64,000 nucleotides of DNA from JBBQXK01 sp038209775 (GTDB lineage Bacteria > Pseudomonadota > Alphaproteobacteria > Rhodobacterales > Rhodobacteraceae), in the NCBI GenBank assembly GCA_038209775.1, contig JBBQXK010000004.1, forward strand, positions 83,595-147,594, in the 5' to 3' direction. Shown here one piece after another: positions 28,177 to 37,118 of this stretch. A program made the position numbers and the translations under genes. Position 1 is the stretch's first letter. Every line of letters begins with the position of its first letter. Under the pieces are notes generated by a model. That model ran no database searches. It was not told the DNA's origin and worked only from the letters and a program-made list of their open reading frames with translations.

Positions 28177-28196
28177 GGGGCGAGTCACTGCGCCCC
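28177..28196 (-). terminator. Terminator-like hairpin after recR
   Basis: GGGGCG (28177-28182) pairs with CGCCCC (28191-28196) across an 8-base loop. It lies downstream of recR in the minus direction and ahead of the two small genes. There is no clear T-tract. Confidence 0.45.
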
Positions 28197-28265
28197 ACTG
28201 TCGAAGCCTACTGTCACGTTCGGGCAGGTGAAAGCACAATTGCGTCATGGCCCGCCTGCCAAGGG

Positions 28266-28859
28266 CTAGACCCTTTTGCGCGCGCGCAGGGCGGCGCCGA
28301 TGGTGCCGTCGTCGAGATAGTCAAGTTCGCCCCCGATGGGCACGCCCTGCGCCAGAGTGGTGACCGCGACGCCGGTGCCTGACAGCGCGTCAGCGATGTA
28401 ATGGGCGGTGGTCTGGCCGTCGACGGTGGCGTTCAGGGCCAGGATCACCTCGGTCGCTTCACGTGCGCGTTCCACCAGTGCGGGCAGGCGCAATTCGTCG
28501 GGTCCGACCGCATCCAGCGCCGACAGGGTGCCGCCCAGCACATGATAGCGGCCCTTGAACGCACCGCCCCGTTCCATTGCCCAGAGGTCCGCCACATCCT
28601 CGACCACGCAAATTTCGCCGTTGGCGCGGCGGGGGTCGGTGCAGATGGGGCAAAGGTCGGTGGTGCCGATGTTGCCGCACTGGGTGCAGTCGCGCACCGA
28701 CAGGGCCACCTGCGCCATGGTCTGCGCCAGCGGCACCATCACCTGTTCGCGCTTTTTCAGCAGCATCAGCACCGCGCGCCGTGCCGAACGGGGGCCAAGG
28801 CCTGGCAGCCGCGCCATGAGGTCGATCAGCGCCTCGATGTCGCGGGGGGCCTGCGTCAT
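28266..28859 (-). CDS. recR: Recombination mediator RecR
   Basis: This 197-residue RecR works with RecF/RecO to load RecA at gaps. The N-terminal helix-hairpin-helix is in LIDLMARLPGLGPRSARRAVL, the four-Cys zinc motif is CTQCGNIGTTDLCPIC, and the Toprim segment starts at ICVVEDVADLWAMERGG. It lies 2-3 bp downstream of ybaB, and dnaX is upstream of that. This is the common dnaX-ybaB-recR order. Confidence 0.96.
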   Translation of the reverse strand: MTQAPRDIEALIDLMARLPGLGPRSARRAVLMLLKKREQVMVPLAQTMAQVALSVRDCTQCGNIGTTDLCPICTDPRRANGEICVVEDVADLWAMERGGAFKGRYHVLGGTLSALDAVGPDELRLPALVERAREATEVILALNATVDGQTTAHYIADALSGTGVAVTTLAQGVPIGGELDYLDDGTIGAALRARKRV

Positions 28860-28861
28860 GG

Positions 28862-29206
28862 TCAGAAGGGCAGCTTCATGTCCGCAGGCAGGCCCATGCT
28901 TTGCGTCAGGCGCGCCATTTCCTGCGCGTGCCGGGCGGTGGCCTTGGCCTGCGCGTCCTTGATGGCGGCCAGGATCAGGTCTTCGGTCACTTCCTTTTCC
29001 GAGGCGACAAGGATCGAGGGGTCGATATCAAGGCCGGTCAGTTCACCCTTGGCCGTGGCGCGGGCACGCACGAGGCCTGCGCCGCTTTCGCCGATCACGA
29101 CGGTGCGGGACAGTTCGGCATCGAGGTCCTTGATCTTGGTCTGCAGTTCCTGTGCGGCCTTCATCATGTTGGCCATGTCGCCGATTCCGGCCAAACCTTT
29201 GAGCAT
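28862..29206 (-). CDS. YbaB/EbfC nucleoid-associated protein
   Basis: This is a 114-residue YbaB/EbfC family DNA-binding protein that forms dimers and associates with the nucleoid. The segment MANMMKAAQELQTKIKDLDAEL near the N-terminus and the central VRARATAKGELTGLDIDPSIL are typical. The ATG before LKGLAGIGDM is used because GGAG lies 8 nt upstream; a GTG three codons earlier sits against the Shine-Dalgarno. It lies between dnaX and recR on the same strand. Confidence 0.93.
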   Translation of the reverse strand: MLKGLAGIGDMANMMKAAQELQTKIKDLDAELSRTVVIGESGAGLVRARATAKGELTGLDIDPSILVASEKEVTEDLILAAIKDAQAKATARHAQEMARLTQSMGLPADMKLPF

Positions 29207-29268
29207 TACGTTCACTCCGTTCGCGTTTCACCGTCCAGAATAGGCATCCCGCCACTGTGCCACAAGGT

Positions 29269-30978
29269 TCAGTCGGCCTCGAAAGGATCCCATTCATCCT
29301 CAACCTCGGGCAGGGCTTCGGCAGCGGCGATGGCGGCGGGGTCGCGCACCTCGACCACTTTCGACCCGGGAAAGGCCGCAAGGACCGCTTGTACCAAGGG
29401 CAGCGATGATGCCGCCGCGTGTTCGGCCACGAGATCGGCTTTGCGTACCTCATCAATCGTGGGCGCCCCACCCTGCGACACGACGGATATGCCCCAGCGC
29501 GCGCCGGTCAGGCCCTGCAATCGGTGGGCAAGACGGGGGGCAAGCTCGCGGGGGGCGTCATCGGTCGGCTGAAACTCAATCCGGCCCGGGGCATAGCGGA
29601 CCAACCGCACATGACTTTCCATATCGAACAACAGCTTCATGTCGCGCGCGTCGCGGATCATTTCGACCAGATGGTCGAAGGTGGCATAGCGCGCCAGTGC
29701 GGTGGTCACATCGGGTGCCACCTCGGCCTGCGCCAGCACCGCGCCCCCGGCCACCGCCGACAGGACCGGGCCGCCACCATTGCCACCCTGCCGGGGGGCA
29801 GGGGCGGGGGCGGGGGGCGTCTGGCCCTGCAACCGGCGGATCAGGGTTTCAGGGTCGGGCAGGTCGGCCACATGGGTGAGGCGGATGATCGCCATTTCCG
29901 CCGCCATCATCGCGTTCGGGGCCTGCGACACCTCTTCAATGGCGCGGATCAGCATCTGCCAGGCGCGGCTGAGTGCGCGCATCGGCAGGCGTGCGGCCAT
30001 GTCGCGGCCCCGGTCACGCTCCTCGGGCGGGGTGGTCGGGTCATCGGCGGCGGCGGGGGTGATCTTGACCACCGAAATCCAGTGCGTGATCTCGGCCAGA
30101 TCGCGCAGCACCGCCATCGGATCGGCCCCGTCGGCATATTGCGCCGCAATCTCGCCCAGTGCCGCCGCCGCATCGCCGCGCATCACCAGGTCAAAAAGGT
30201 CCAGCGTGCGGCCCCGGTCGGCCAGTCCCAGCATGGCGCGCACCTGCAGGGCGGTGGTTTCCCCCGCGCCATGGGCAATCGCCTGATCCATCAGCGACAG
30301 CGCATCGCGCACCGACCCCTCTGCCGCGCGGGCAATCAGCGCCAGTGCATCCTGCGTCAGCGTGGCCCCTTCGCTGGCGGCGATGCCGGCCAGATGGGCG
30401 ATCATCATTTCGGGTTCGATGCGTTTGAGGTCATAGCGCTGGCAGCGCGACAGGACAGTGACCGGCACCTTGCGGATCTCGGTGGTGGCCATGATGAACT
30501 TGGTGAAGCCGGGCGGTTCCTCCAGCGTTTTGAGCATGGCGTTGAAGGCCCCCGTCGACAGCATGTGGACTTCGTCGATGATGAAGATCTTGAAGCGGCC
30601 CATCATCGGGCGGCCTGCCGCCATTCGGTTGATCTCGCGCATCGAATCGACGCCGGTCGACGATGCGGCGTCGATTTCCAAGACGTCGATATGCCGCCCC
30701 TCGATGATGGCGCGGCAGGATTCGCAGACCCCGCAGGGTTCAGTCGTGGGCCCGCCGGTGCCATCCGGGCCGGTGCAGTTCAGCCCCTTGGCCACGATCC
30801 GGGCGGTGGTGGTCTTGCCCACCCCACGCACCCCGGTCAACACAAAGGCATGCGCGATCCGGTCGGCGGCAAAGGCGTTCTTCAGCGTGCGCACCATCGC
30901 CTCTTGGCCGATCAGGTCGGCAAAGGTCTGGGGACGGTATTTGCGGGCCAGAACCTGATAGGCGGGGGTGTCGGACAT
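29269..30978 (-). CDS. dnaX: DNA polymerase III subunit gamma/tau
   Basis: This 569-residue clamp-loader subunit begins with the usual YQVLARKYRPQTFADLIGQ. Walker A is in GVRGVGKTTTARIVAKGLNC, the zinc cysteines include CGVCESCRAI, and the Walker B/sensor region is FIIDEVHMLSTGAFNAML. The C-terminal third, after about residue 370, is the variable tau region. No strong slippage heptamer is evident to me, so a separate gamma product is uncertain. It heads the dnaX-ybaB-recR cluster. Confidence 0.95.
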   Translation of the reverse strand: MSDTPAYQVLARKYRPQTFADLIGQEAMVRTLKNAFAADRIAHAFVLTGVRGVGKTTTARIVAKGLNCTGPDGTGGPTTEPCGVCESCRAIIEGRHIDVLEIDAASSTGVDSMREINRMAAGRPMMGRFKIFIIDEVHMLSTGAFNAMLKTLEEPPGFTKFIMATTEIRKVPVTVLSRCQRYDLKRIEPEMMIAHLAGIAASEGATLTQDALALIARAAEGSVRDALSLMDQAIAHGAGETTALQVRAMLGLADRGRTLDLFDLVMRGDAAAALGEIAAQYADGADPMAVLRDLAEITHWISVVKITPAAADDPTTPPEERDRGRDMAARLPMRALSRAWQMLIRAIEEVSQAPNAMMAAEMAIIRLTHVADLPDPETLIRRLQGQTPPAPAPAPRQGGNGGGPVLSAVAGGAVLAQAEVAPDVTTALARYATFDHLVEMIRDARDMKLLFDMESHVRLVRYAPGRIEFQPTDDAPRELAPRLAHRLQGLTGARWGISVVSQGGAPTIDEVRKADLVAEHAAASSLPLVQAVLAAFPGSKVVEVRDPAAIAAAEALPEVEDEWDPFEAD

Positions 30979-31021
30979 GGGGGGCTTTCCTGCGGTCGGG
31001 TGCAGTCTAGGCTGTGAACGT

Positions 31022-31039
31022 CCCGGGCGGAACCCCGGG
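31022..31039 (-). terminator. Short hairpin after the first glycosyltransferase gene
   Basis: CCCGGG (31022-31027) and CCCGGG (31034-31039) can pair across CGGAAC. It lies just downstream of the glycosyltransferase stop on the minus strand and before the dnaX promoter region. No T-run is present. Confidence 0.4.
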
Positions 31040-31046
31040 CGCTGCG

Positions 31047-32315
31047 TCAGAACAGGCCCAGTATCGCCAGCGCAGCCGTCTGGTTTCCCGGATCGGCCTG
31101 CATCCGGGCAGAGATCACGGCAAGCCTGTCCGCCATCGCGCGATCTGCAAGCAGTGTCAGGATCGACTGGCGGACGTCGTCATCGGTAAACCCGCCCCGC
31201 GCGAGGCTGTGGCCAAGCCCGGTCTGCCTGGTCCGCATGGCGTTGTCGTGCCCATCCCAGCAATAGGGAATGATGAGCGATGGCACCCCGAAAAACAGCG
31301 CCTCGCACAGGCTGTTGTTGCCGCCGTGATGGATGAACAGATCGGACTGCGCCACGACCGACGGCTGCGGAAACCACGACCCCATGAAAACGTTGTCCGG
31401 CACATTGCGATAAGCCTCGGGGAAGCCGCCGACATTGACGATGAACCGGGCCGGGATCGTGGCAAAGACCCGGATCATCCGGTCCATCACAACCGTATCC
31501 ATGGCGCCGAGTGACCCGAAACTCAGATAGACCAGCGGGCTGCCGTTGTCGGGGAACCGGGGCAGGTCAAACTGCGCCTCGTCCCGCACGCAGCCTTCCA
31601 GATAGCGGAACGTGGGCCGGGTCAGCGGCACGGCGCGGTCATATCTGACCGCGGCCGGCGACAGCAGCAGGTTGAGCGTGGGCGAGGTTTCCATGAACTG
31701 ACCGGCGGGCAGGCGGGGCAGGCCATGGCTGTGGCGGAAGTCGTTGTAACGGTCATGGGCGGCGGCTGTTGCGTCCAGATAGGCGGCTTCAAACGCGGCC
31801 CGTCCGGCGGTGTCGGCCACGGATTGCCCGGACAGATAGGGCGGCACCTGCGCATCGGGCAATTCCGTTTCGGCGCAGGACACCACCCGCACCCAGGGAC
31901 ATCCGGCCCACGCCACCGCCGGGAACATGATGACATTGTCCAGAACAATCGCCTCGGGGCGAATCTGGGCCAGCACCGTCTGCAATCCGTCTTCGGCGGC
32001 GATTGCGGTATCGACAATCGCCCCCCAGGTCGGGCCGACATAGGTCGCCACCTGTTCCAGCGGGGTCAGGCCGAAGTGCGGCAGGTGACGCTTGATGAAC
32101 GCCTGCCAATAGTCGGACGGGTTGCCGTTGGAGGCCGGGGGCGGCAGGTGGTATTCCTTGAACCCATAGTCCGCAAAGACGCCGGTAAAGCCCGGATGGC
32201 ACACAAACACCGGCACGGCACCCCGACGGGCCAGCGCCTGTGCGATGGCCACGCAGTTCAGTGCCGCGCCAAAGCTGGCCTCGGGGAACAGCGCGATGGT
32301 CCGGCCTTTGGTCAT
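31047..32315 (-). CDS. UGT/MGT-type (GT1-like) glycosyltransferase, paralog 1
   Basis: This 422-residue two-domain glycosyltransferase has the GT-B pattern of bacterial UGT-type enzymes. The N-terminal domain starts RTIALFPEASFGAALN. The donor-binding domain shows LVYLSFGSLGAMD, WFPQPSVVAQSD and LFIHHGGNNSLCEALFFG (His329-His330), then CWDGHDNAMR. The usual HGG(S/A)GT block is replaced by HHGGNNS. The start overlaps the stop of the GntR regulator upstream (ATGA). A close paralog lies in the divergent transporter operon. The acceptor and donor are unknown. Confidence 0.88.
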   Translation of the reverse strand: MTKGRTIALFPEASFGAALNCVAIAQALARRGAVPVFVCHPGFTGVFADYGFKEYHLPPPASNGNPSDYWQAFIKRHLPHFGLTPLEQVATYVGPTWGAIVDTAIAAEDGLQTVLAQIRPEAIVLDNVIMFPAVAWAGCPWVRVVSCAETELPDAQVPPYLSGQSVADTAGRAAFEAAYLDATAAAHDRYNDFRHSHGLPRLPAGQFMETSPTLNLLLSPAAVRYDRAVPLTRPTFRYLEGCVRDEAQFDLPRFPDNGSPLVYLSFGSLGAMDTVVMDRMIRVFATIPARFIVNVGGFPEAYRNVPDNVFMGSWFPQPSVVAQSDLFIHHGGNNSLCEALFFGVPSLIIPYCWDGHDNAMRTRQTGLGHSLARGGFTDDDVRQSILTLLADRAMADRLAVISARMQADPGNQTAALAILGLF

Positions 32316-33229
32316 CGGGCGCTGCGCGGCATCGGCGGGCTGCCCCGGTTGGCCGCATCGGGCCGCTGGTTGCGCGACAGGCGCAGGTGCAGGGTCATCT
32401 GGTCGGCGGCCACGTCGAACTGCCGCCGCTCAAGGCTGTCGAGGATATTCAGATGCTCTTCATGCGCCTGCCGCAGCCGGAATTCCGGCGTGCTCAGGTC
32501 TTTCTGGGTGATCCGGCGCAGGCGGTGATGGGCCAGCAGGGTATCGCGCAGGAACCTGTTGGCCGAGCCATGGGCAATGAGGCTGTGAAAATCCGTGTCC
32601 TGTTTGTGGAACGCCGCATTGCCGATGCGTTGTGTCACAGCGTCGGTCAGGGTCAGGCGCAGCTGCCGCGCCTTGGTCAGGTCGAGGGTGAACCCCGGTG
32701 CCAGAATTGCCGCAGGTTCAAGAATCGCGCGGAAATGGTGGCTGTCGGCGACGGCGTTCGGGGTGTCAAGAATGGGCCGAAAGCTCCACGATTGGCCGGG
32801 GACGCGGTCGATGATTCCATCCTGTTGCAGTATTGTTAGCGCATTCAGTACCGCGCCACGACTGGTGGAATACCGCCGGATCAGAAAACTGACGGACAGA
32901 TCATCGTCCAGCCGCCGCGCCGCCCGGTCGGCAAGGATCGTCTCGGCCAGGGACCCGCTTGCGGCATCGAGGTGTTGTTCGACCACGGCGGCGTCACCAT
33001 CAAGATCGACGCAAAGAAAGTACCCTTCGGACTTGCGCCATGTCACAAAGCCGTTTTTCTCCAATATCTTGTAGGCTGATCTGACGGGCGTGCGCGACAC
33101 GTCGCACAGCGTCGAAAACACCTGTTCCGGCAAATGATCCCCCGGTCGCATCCGCCGGGCGCGGGCGTGTTCCAGCACCTGTCTGGCAAGGCCGGTATGG
33201 GTTTTGACGGTGGTTTCCCGGCCTTGCAC
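32312..33229 (-). CDS. GntR-family regulator with two winged-helix domains and a C-terminal ligand domain
   Basis: This 305-residue transcription factor has a first winged helix at about residues 5-70 (QVFSTLCDVSRTPVRSAYKI). A second HTH-like segment runs from about 95 to 150 (FLIRRYSTSRGAVLNALTIL). A helical C-terminal domain (HHFRAILEPAAI ... HKQDTDFHSLIAHGS) resembles FCD effector domains. Tandem winged helices in one chain are unusual for GntR proteins. It is the first gene of a two-gene unit with a glycosyltransferase and is divergent from the transporter operon, so it probably controls both. Confidence 0.85.
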   Translation of the reverse strand: MQGRETTVKTHTGLARQVLEHARARRMRPGDHLPEQVFSTLCDVSRTPVRSAYKILEKNGFVTWRKSEGYFLCVDLDGDAAVVEQHLDAASGSLAETILADRAARRLDDDLSVSFLIRRYSTSRGAVLNALTILQQDGIIDRVPGQSWSFRPILDTPNAVADSHHFRAILEPAAILAPGFTLDLTKARQLRLTLTDAVTQRIGNAAFHKQDTDFHSLIAHGSANRFLRDTLLAHHRLRRITQKDLSTPEFRLRQAHEEHLNILDSLERRQFDVAADQMTLHLRLSRNQRPDAANRGSPPMPRSAR

Positions 33230-33285
33230 AACGGTCCCCCGGACGTGTCGCGGCGCGGTCCTGATGGCCGCGCCAAGAATACAGA

Positions 33286-33321
33286 TTGACGTATTTTATT
33301 TCTAAAACATACTGCAATCAA
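33286..33321. promoter_or_regulatory. Overlapping divergent promoters with candidate operator
   Basis: On the plus strand TTGACG (33286-33291) and CATACT (33308-33313) are 16 bp apart. On the minus strand TTGATT (33316-33321) and TAAAAT (33293-33298) are exactly 17 bp apart. The imperfect inverted repeat GTATTTTA/TAAAACATAC (33291-33312) lies across both, so one bound repressor could block both directions. The divergent GntR protein is the likely binder. Confidence 0.55.
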
Positions 33322-33400
33322 CGCAGGCCGAAATAAAGCAACATCTTCCGGTGACGGGCATCACACCCCGCGCGGGTCATCCACAACAGGGAGTTTCTGC

Positions 33401-34447
33401 ATGACATTCACACGTTTGCCGCAGGTCACTGCAGGACTGCTGGCGCTGTTTCTGGTGACGGGCGTCGCGGCGGCGCAGTCGCTGACGATTTCCAACTGGG
33501 ATGGCTACCTTGCGCCCGACGCCGTCACCAAATTCACCGCCGAGACCGGGATCAGTGCCGAACTGGTCCTGCATGCCACCAACGAAGAGATCATGGGCAA
33601 GCTGATCGCGTCGGGCGGGGCTGGCTATGACGTGGTGTTCGTGTCGTCGCCCTTTGCCGAGATCCTGCACAATCTGGGTCTGGCCGAGACGCTGGACGCG
33701 ACCAAGATCCCCAATCTGGCGAACCTGTACCCCGAGGCCATGCAACTGGCCCATGATCCGGGCAACACGTTTTCCGTGCCCTATGCCTGGGGCACCACGG
33801 GCCTGTGTTTCCGGTCTGACCTGATGGCCGCGCCGACGTCCTGGAACGACCTTCTGACCCCCGCCGCCGAGGTTTCGGGCAAGACGACGATGCTGGCCAC
33901 CGATCGCTGGTTGTTGGCTGCCGGGTTTCTGGCCAATGGCATGTCGGTCAATGAAACCGATCCGGCCAAGCTGGACACCGTGCGCGATGCATTGATCGGG
34001 GCAAAGAAAACCCTGCTGGCCTATGATGATACCACGTTCTACGCCAAGCTTGTGTCGGGCGAGGCGGTGATGGTGCAGGCATGGGATGGCTGGTGCAACT
34101 ATGGCATCGGCGAGAACCCTGCCATCCAATACGTGATCCCGTCCGAGGGGTCGGACCTGTGGGTAGACACAATGGTCATCCTGAAAGGGTCGGAAAACAA
34201 GGACGCGGCCTATGCGTTTGTGAACTACATTCTGGATGCGCAGAACCACCGCTGGGCGGCTGAGAACATCCTGTACAAGGTGCCGAACAAGGCGGCGATG
34301 GACGGGCTGGACCCCGCCCTTCTGACCCAGTACCCGAACATGGCAATCGCGCCTGCGCAGTTGCTGACCTATGAGCAACTGCGCGATGTGGGCGAGGCGC
34401 AGCGTGCCTATTCCCGTGTCGTGACCGAGATCATGGCGGCGCAATAA
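33401..34447 (+). CDS. ABC transporter periplasmic binding protein, polyamine (PotD) type
   Basis: This 348-residue type-2 solute-binding protein has a signal peptide (TAGLLALFLVTGVAAAQ). The mature protein begins SLTISNWDGYLAPDAVTKF, a PotD/PotF-like opening. Conserved binding-cleft segments include YDVVFVSSPFAEIL, VPYAWGTTGLCFRSDL and VMVQAWDGWCNYG. It heads an operon with two permeases and an ATPase. The ligand could be a polyamine, an opine or another cationic amine; this cannot be settled here. Confidence 0.9.
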   Translation: MTFTRLPQVTAGLLALFLVTGVAAAQSLTISNWDGYLAPDAVTKFTAETGISAELVLHATNEEIMGKLIASGGAGYDVVFVSSPFAEILHNLGLAETLDATKIPNLANLYPEAMQLAHDPGNTFSVPYAWGTTGLCFRSDLMAAPTSWNDLLTPAAEVSGKTTMLATDRWLLAAGFLANGMSVNETDPAKLDTVRDALIGAKKTLLAYDDTTFYAKLVSGEAVMVQAWDGWCNYGIGENPAIQYVIPSEGSDLWVDTMVILKGSENKDAAYAFVNYILDAQNHRWAAENILYKVPNKAAMDGLDPALLTQYPNMAIAPAQLLTYEQLRDVGEAQRAYSRVVTEIMAAQ

Positions 34448-34453
34448 CCTGCG

Positions 34454-35293
34454 ATGTCGAACCGGGGTTCAGCGGCACTTATGGCCCCGGCGCTGGCCTG
34501 GCTGACGGCGCTGATGATCATCCCCTGCGGGCTGATCCTGATCCTCGCGTTCTTTCGGCGGGGCATCTATGGCGGGATCGAATACACCCTAACCCTTGAA
34601 AATCTTGGGCTTGTGTTCGACCCGCTGTACTTTGGCATCTTTGTGAACTCGGCCCGGATCGCGGGGATCGTGGTCATCATCGCCTGCGTTCTGGGTTATG
34701 CGGCGGCCTATGCGATTGCCGCCATGCCGCGGCGTCTGCAACCGATCCTTTTGTTCGTGGCCGTGTTGCCGTTCTGGTCAAACTACCTGATCCGCACTTA
34801 TGCCTGGATCGTGCTGCTGAACCGTGAGGGGCTGATTACCCAGGCCGCGCGCTGGTTGGGCTACACGGACGAGTTGCCGCAGTTTCTGTATACCGAAAGT
34901 GCCGTGATCCTGGGGCTGGTCTACAGCTATCTGCCGTTCGTCATTCTTGCCTGCTATGCCCCCCTGTCCCGCCTGAACCCCGAGATTGCCGAGGCGTCGC
35001 ATGACCTTGGCGCATCGCGCTGGACCACATTCCGGCGGATCACCCTGCCGCTGACCCTGCCGGGGATCGCCGTTGGCGCGGTGTTCGTGTTCGTGCTGTC
35101 AATCGGCAATTTCGTGACGCCCGCACTGCTGGGCGGCGGGCAGTTCCAGATGATCGGCAATGTGGTCTATGCGCAATTCCTGACCGCCAACGACTGGCCG
35201 TTTGGGGCCGCGCTGTCGATGGTGCTGATTGCCATCATGATGGGGTTGCTGTTGTTGCAAACCCTTGTGGTCGAGCGTGGGCGGAATGCATAA
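34454..35293 (+). CDS. ABC transporter permease, PotB-like
   Basis: This 279-residue inner-membrane permease has about six helices. The cytoplasmic coupling loop EIAEASHDLGASRWTTFRRITLPL is the EAA motif of type-I ABC importers. It begins MSNRGSAALMAPALAW a few bases after the binding-protein gene and overlaps the next permease by 8 bp. It pairs with the second permease to form the membrane channel. Confidence 0.93.
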   Translation: MSNRGSAALMAPALAWLTALMIIPCGLILILAFFRRGIYGGIEYTLTLENLGLVFDPLYFGIFVNSARIAGIVVIIACVLGYAAAYAIAAMPRRLQPILLFVAVLPFWSNYLIRTYAWIVLLNREGLITQAARWLGYTDELPQFLYTESAVILGLVYSYLPFVILACYAPLSRLNPEIAEASHDLGASRWTTFRRITLPLTLPGIAVGAVFVFVLSIGNFVTPALLGGGQFQMIGNVVYAQFLTANDWPFGAALSMVLIAIMMGLLLLQTLVVERGRNA

Positions 35294-36068
35294 CCGCGCC
35301 CTGATGTTCACCATCCTTGGGGTGGTGTTCGCCTTTCTCTACATCCCGATTTCGGTGCTGGTGGCGCTGTCGTTCAACGAGGGCGGGTTGCCCACGGCCT
35401 GGACCGGGTTTTCGCTGAAATGGTATGCGGAACTGTGGCAGAACACGCAGGTTCTGGCGGCGGCGCTGAACACCCTGATCGTGGCGCTGGTGTCGGCGAC
35501 GCTGGCCACGGTGCTGGGCACCGGCCTTGCCATCGGCATCGAAATGCGGGTGCGCAGGGGCCGCTGGCTTGAGGCGCTGATCTTTGCCCCGATGGTCATT
35601 CCCGATATCGTTCTGGCGATTGCCCTGCTGAGCTTCTTCTCGCTTCTGAAGGTGCCGATGGGCCTGCACACGATCATCGGGGCGCATGTGGTGTTCAATC
35701 TGGCCTTTGTCTGCGCCGTGGTCCGCGCCCGGCTGAAATCGTTTGATTGGTCGATTGTCGAGGCATCGCGTGACCTTGGCGCGCCCGCTTTCACCACCTA
35801 TCGCCGTATCGTCGTGCCGGTGCTGGCACCGGCGATCATTGCGGGGGCGCTGTTGGCCTTTACCCTGTCGGTCGATGAATTCATCATCGCGTTCTTCACG
35901 GCGGGGGCCGGGGCCGGGTCGACCACCCTGCCGATGCAGATCTACAGCATGATCCGCTTTGGCGTCACACCCGAGATCAACGCGCTGGCCACGCTGGTCT
36001 TGGGCGTCAGCGTGACCGCTTTGGCGCTGGCGCAGCGGCTGAACAAGGGGGGGCTGTCCGGCCAATGA
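35286..36068 (+). CDS. ABC transporter permease, PotC-like
   Basis: This roughly 260-residue permease begins MHNRALMFTILGVVFAFLYIPISV. The EAA loop is SIVEASRDLGAPAFTTYRRIVVPVL, and the SLSVDEFIIAFFTAG-like segment near the end is characteristic of PotC proteins. The ATG overlaps the end of the preceding permease. The stop overlaps the ATPase start (ATGA). Confidence 0.93.
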   Translation: MHNRALMFTILGVVFAFLYIPISVLVALSFNEGGLPTAWTGFSLKWYAELWQNTQVLAAALNTLIVALVSATLATVLGTGLAIGIEMRVRRGRWLEALIFAPMVIPDIVLAIALLSFFSLLKVPMGLHTIIGAHVVFNLAFVCAVVRARLKSFDWSIVEASRDLGAPAFTTYRRIVVPVLAPAIIAGALLAFTLSVDEFIIAFFTAGAGAGSTTLPMQIYSMIRFGVTPEINALATLVLGVSVTALALAQRLNKGGLSGQ

Positions 36069-37108
36069 CCCCGCTTTTGCAGATCAGGAACATCGCCAAG
36101 TCGTTTGGCACCGTAACCGCAGTCGATGACGTGTCGCTGGACATTGCCGAGAACGAATTCTACGCGCTTCTTGGCGCGTCGGGCAGCGGCAAGACCACGC
36201 TGTTGCGCATGCTGGCGGGGTTCGAGGTGCCGTCGCGGGGCCAGATCCTGCTGGACGGCAAGGACATCTCTGACGTCCCGCCGAACAAGCGCCCGGTGAA
36301 CCTGATGTTCCAGTCCTATGCCCTGTTTCCGCATATGACGGTGCGCGCCAACATCGCCTACGGGCTGGAAATGGAACGTTTGCCCCGGCCGCAGATCACC
36401 GCCCGGGTGGACGAAATTCTGTCGGTGATCGAACTGACGCCCTTTGCCGACCGCAAGCCTGAGCAACTGTCGGGCGGGCAGAAACAGCGCGTGGCACTGG
36501 CGCGGGCGCTGGTCAAACGGCCCCGGGTTTTGTTGCTGGACGAACCGCTGGGAGCGCTGGACAAGAAACTGCGCGCGGCGATGCAGTTGGAACTGAAGCG
36601 GCTGCAGCATGAGGTCGGGATCACCTTTATCGTCGTGACCCACGATCAGGAAGAGGCGCTGGTCATGGCCGACCGCATCGCCATCCTGAAGGACGGAAAG
36701 CTGTTGCAATCCGGCCCCCCGCGTGAGGTGTACGAACACCCGGTCAACCGCTTTGCCGCCGATTTCATCGGGGTGATGAACTTTTTCCCCGGGGTGGCCG
36801 ATGCGCAGGGGTTGCTGGCGGACGACGGCACCCGGATCGCAGCGCCGGGCTTGACGCTGGGCCGGGCCGTGGCGGCGGTCCGCCCGGAACGCATCCGGCT
36901 GGGTGCCGGTGAAAACAGCCTGACCGGAACGGTCGTGGCGATGGCCTATCACGGGTTGGACCTGCAACTGCATGTCCTGACCAAAGCGTCGCAAAAACCC
37001 GTCACAATCCGCCTGACCGCCGACATGGCCGAGGCGCAATCGCTGCACATCGGCGATCCGGTCACGTTTGGCTGGTCTGCCAAAGACACCCGCATATTCC
37101 CGGCCTGA
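36065..37108 (+). CDS. ABC transporter ATPase, PotA-like
   Basis: This 347-residue ATPase has Walker A in LGASGSGKTTLLRML, the signature LSGGQKQRVALARAL, Walker B in VLLLDEPLGALDK and the switch His in VTHDQEEAL. A C-terminal TOBE-type regulatory domain (AVAAVRPERIRLGAGENSL) marks the polyamine/MalK-like class. ATGA overlap links it to the permease upstream. The transporter genes are followed directly by a glycosyltransferase. Confidence 0.94.
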   Translation: MTPLLQIRNIAKSFGTVTAVDDVSLDIAENEFYALLGASGSGKTTLLRMLAGFEVPSRGQILLDGKDISDVPPNKRPVNLMFQSYALFPHMTVRANIAYGLEMERLPRPQITARVDEILSVIELTPFADRKPEQLSGGQKQRVALARALVKRPRVLLLDEPLGALDKKLRAAMQLELKRLQHEVGITFIVVTHDQEEALVMADRIAILKDGKLLQSGPPREVYEHPVNRFAADFIGVMNFFPGVADAQGLLADDGTRIAAPGLTLGRAVAAVRPERIRLGAGENSLTGTVVAMAYHGLDLQLHVLTKASQKPVTIRLTADMAEAQSLHIGDPVTFGWSAKDTRIFPA

Positions 37109-37118
37109 AGGACCCGTC

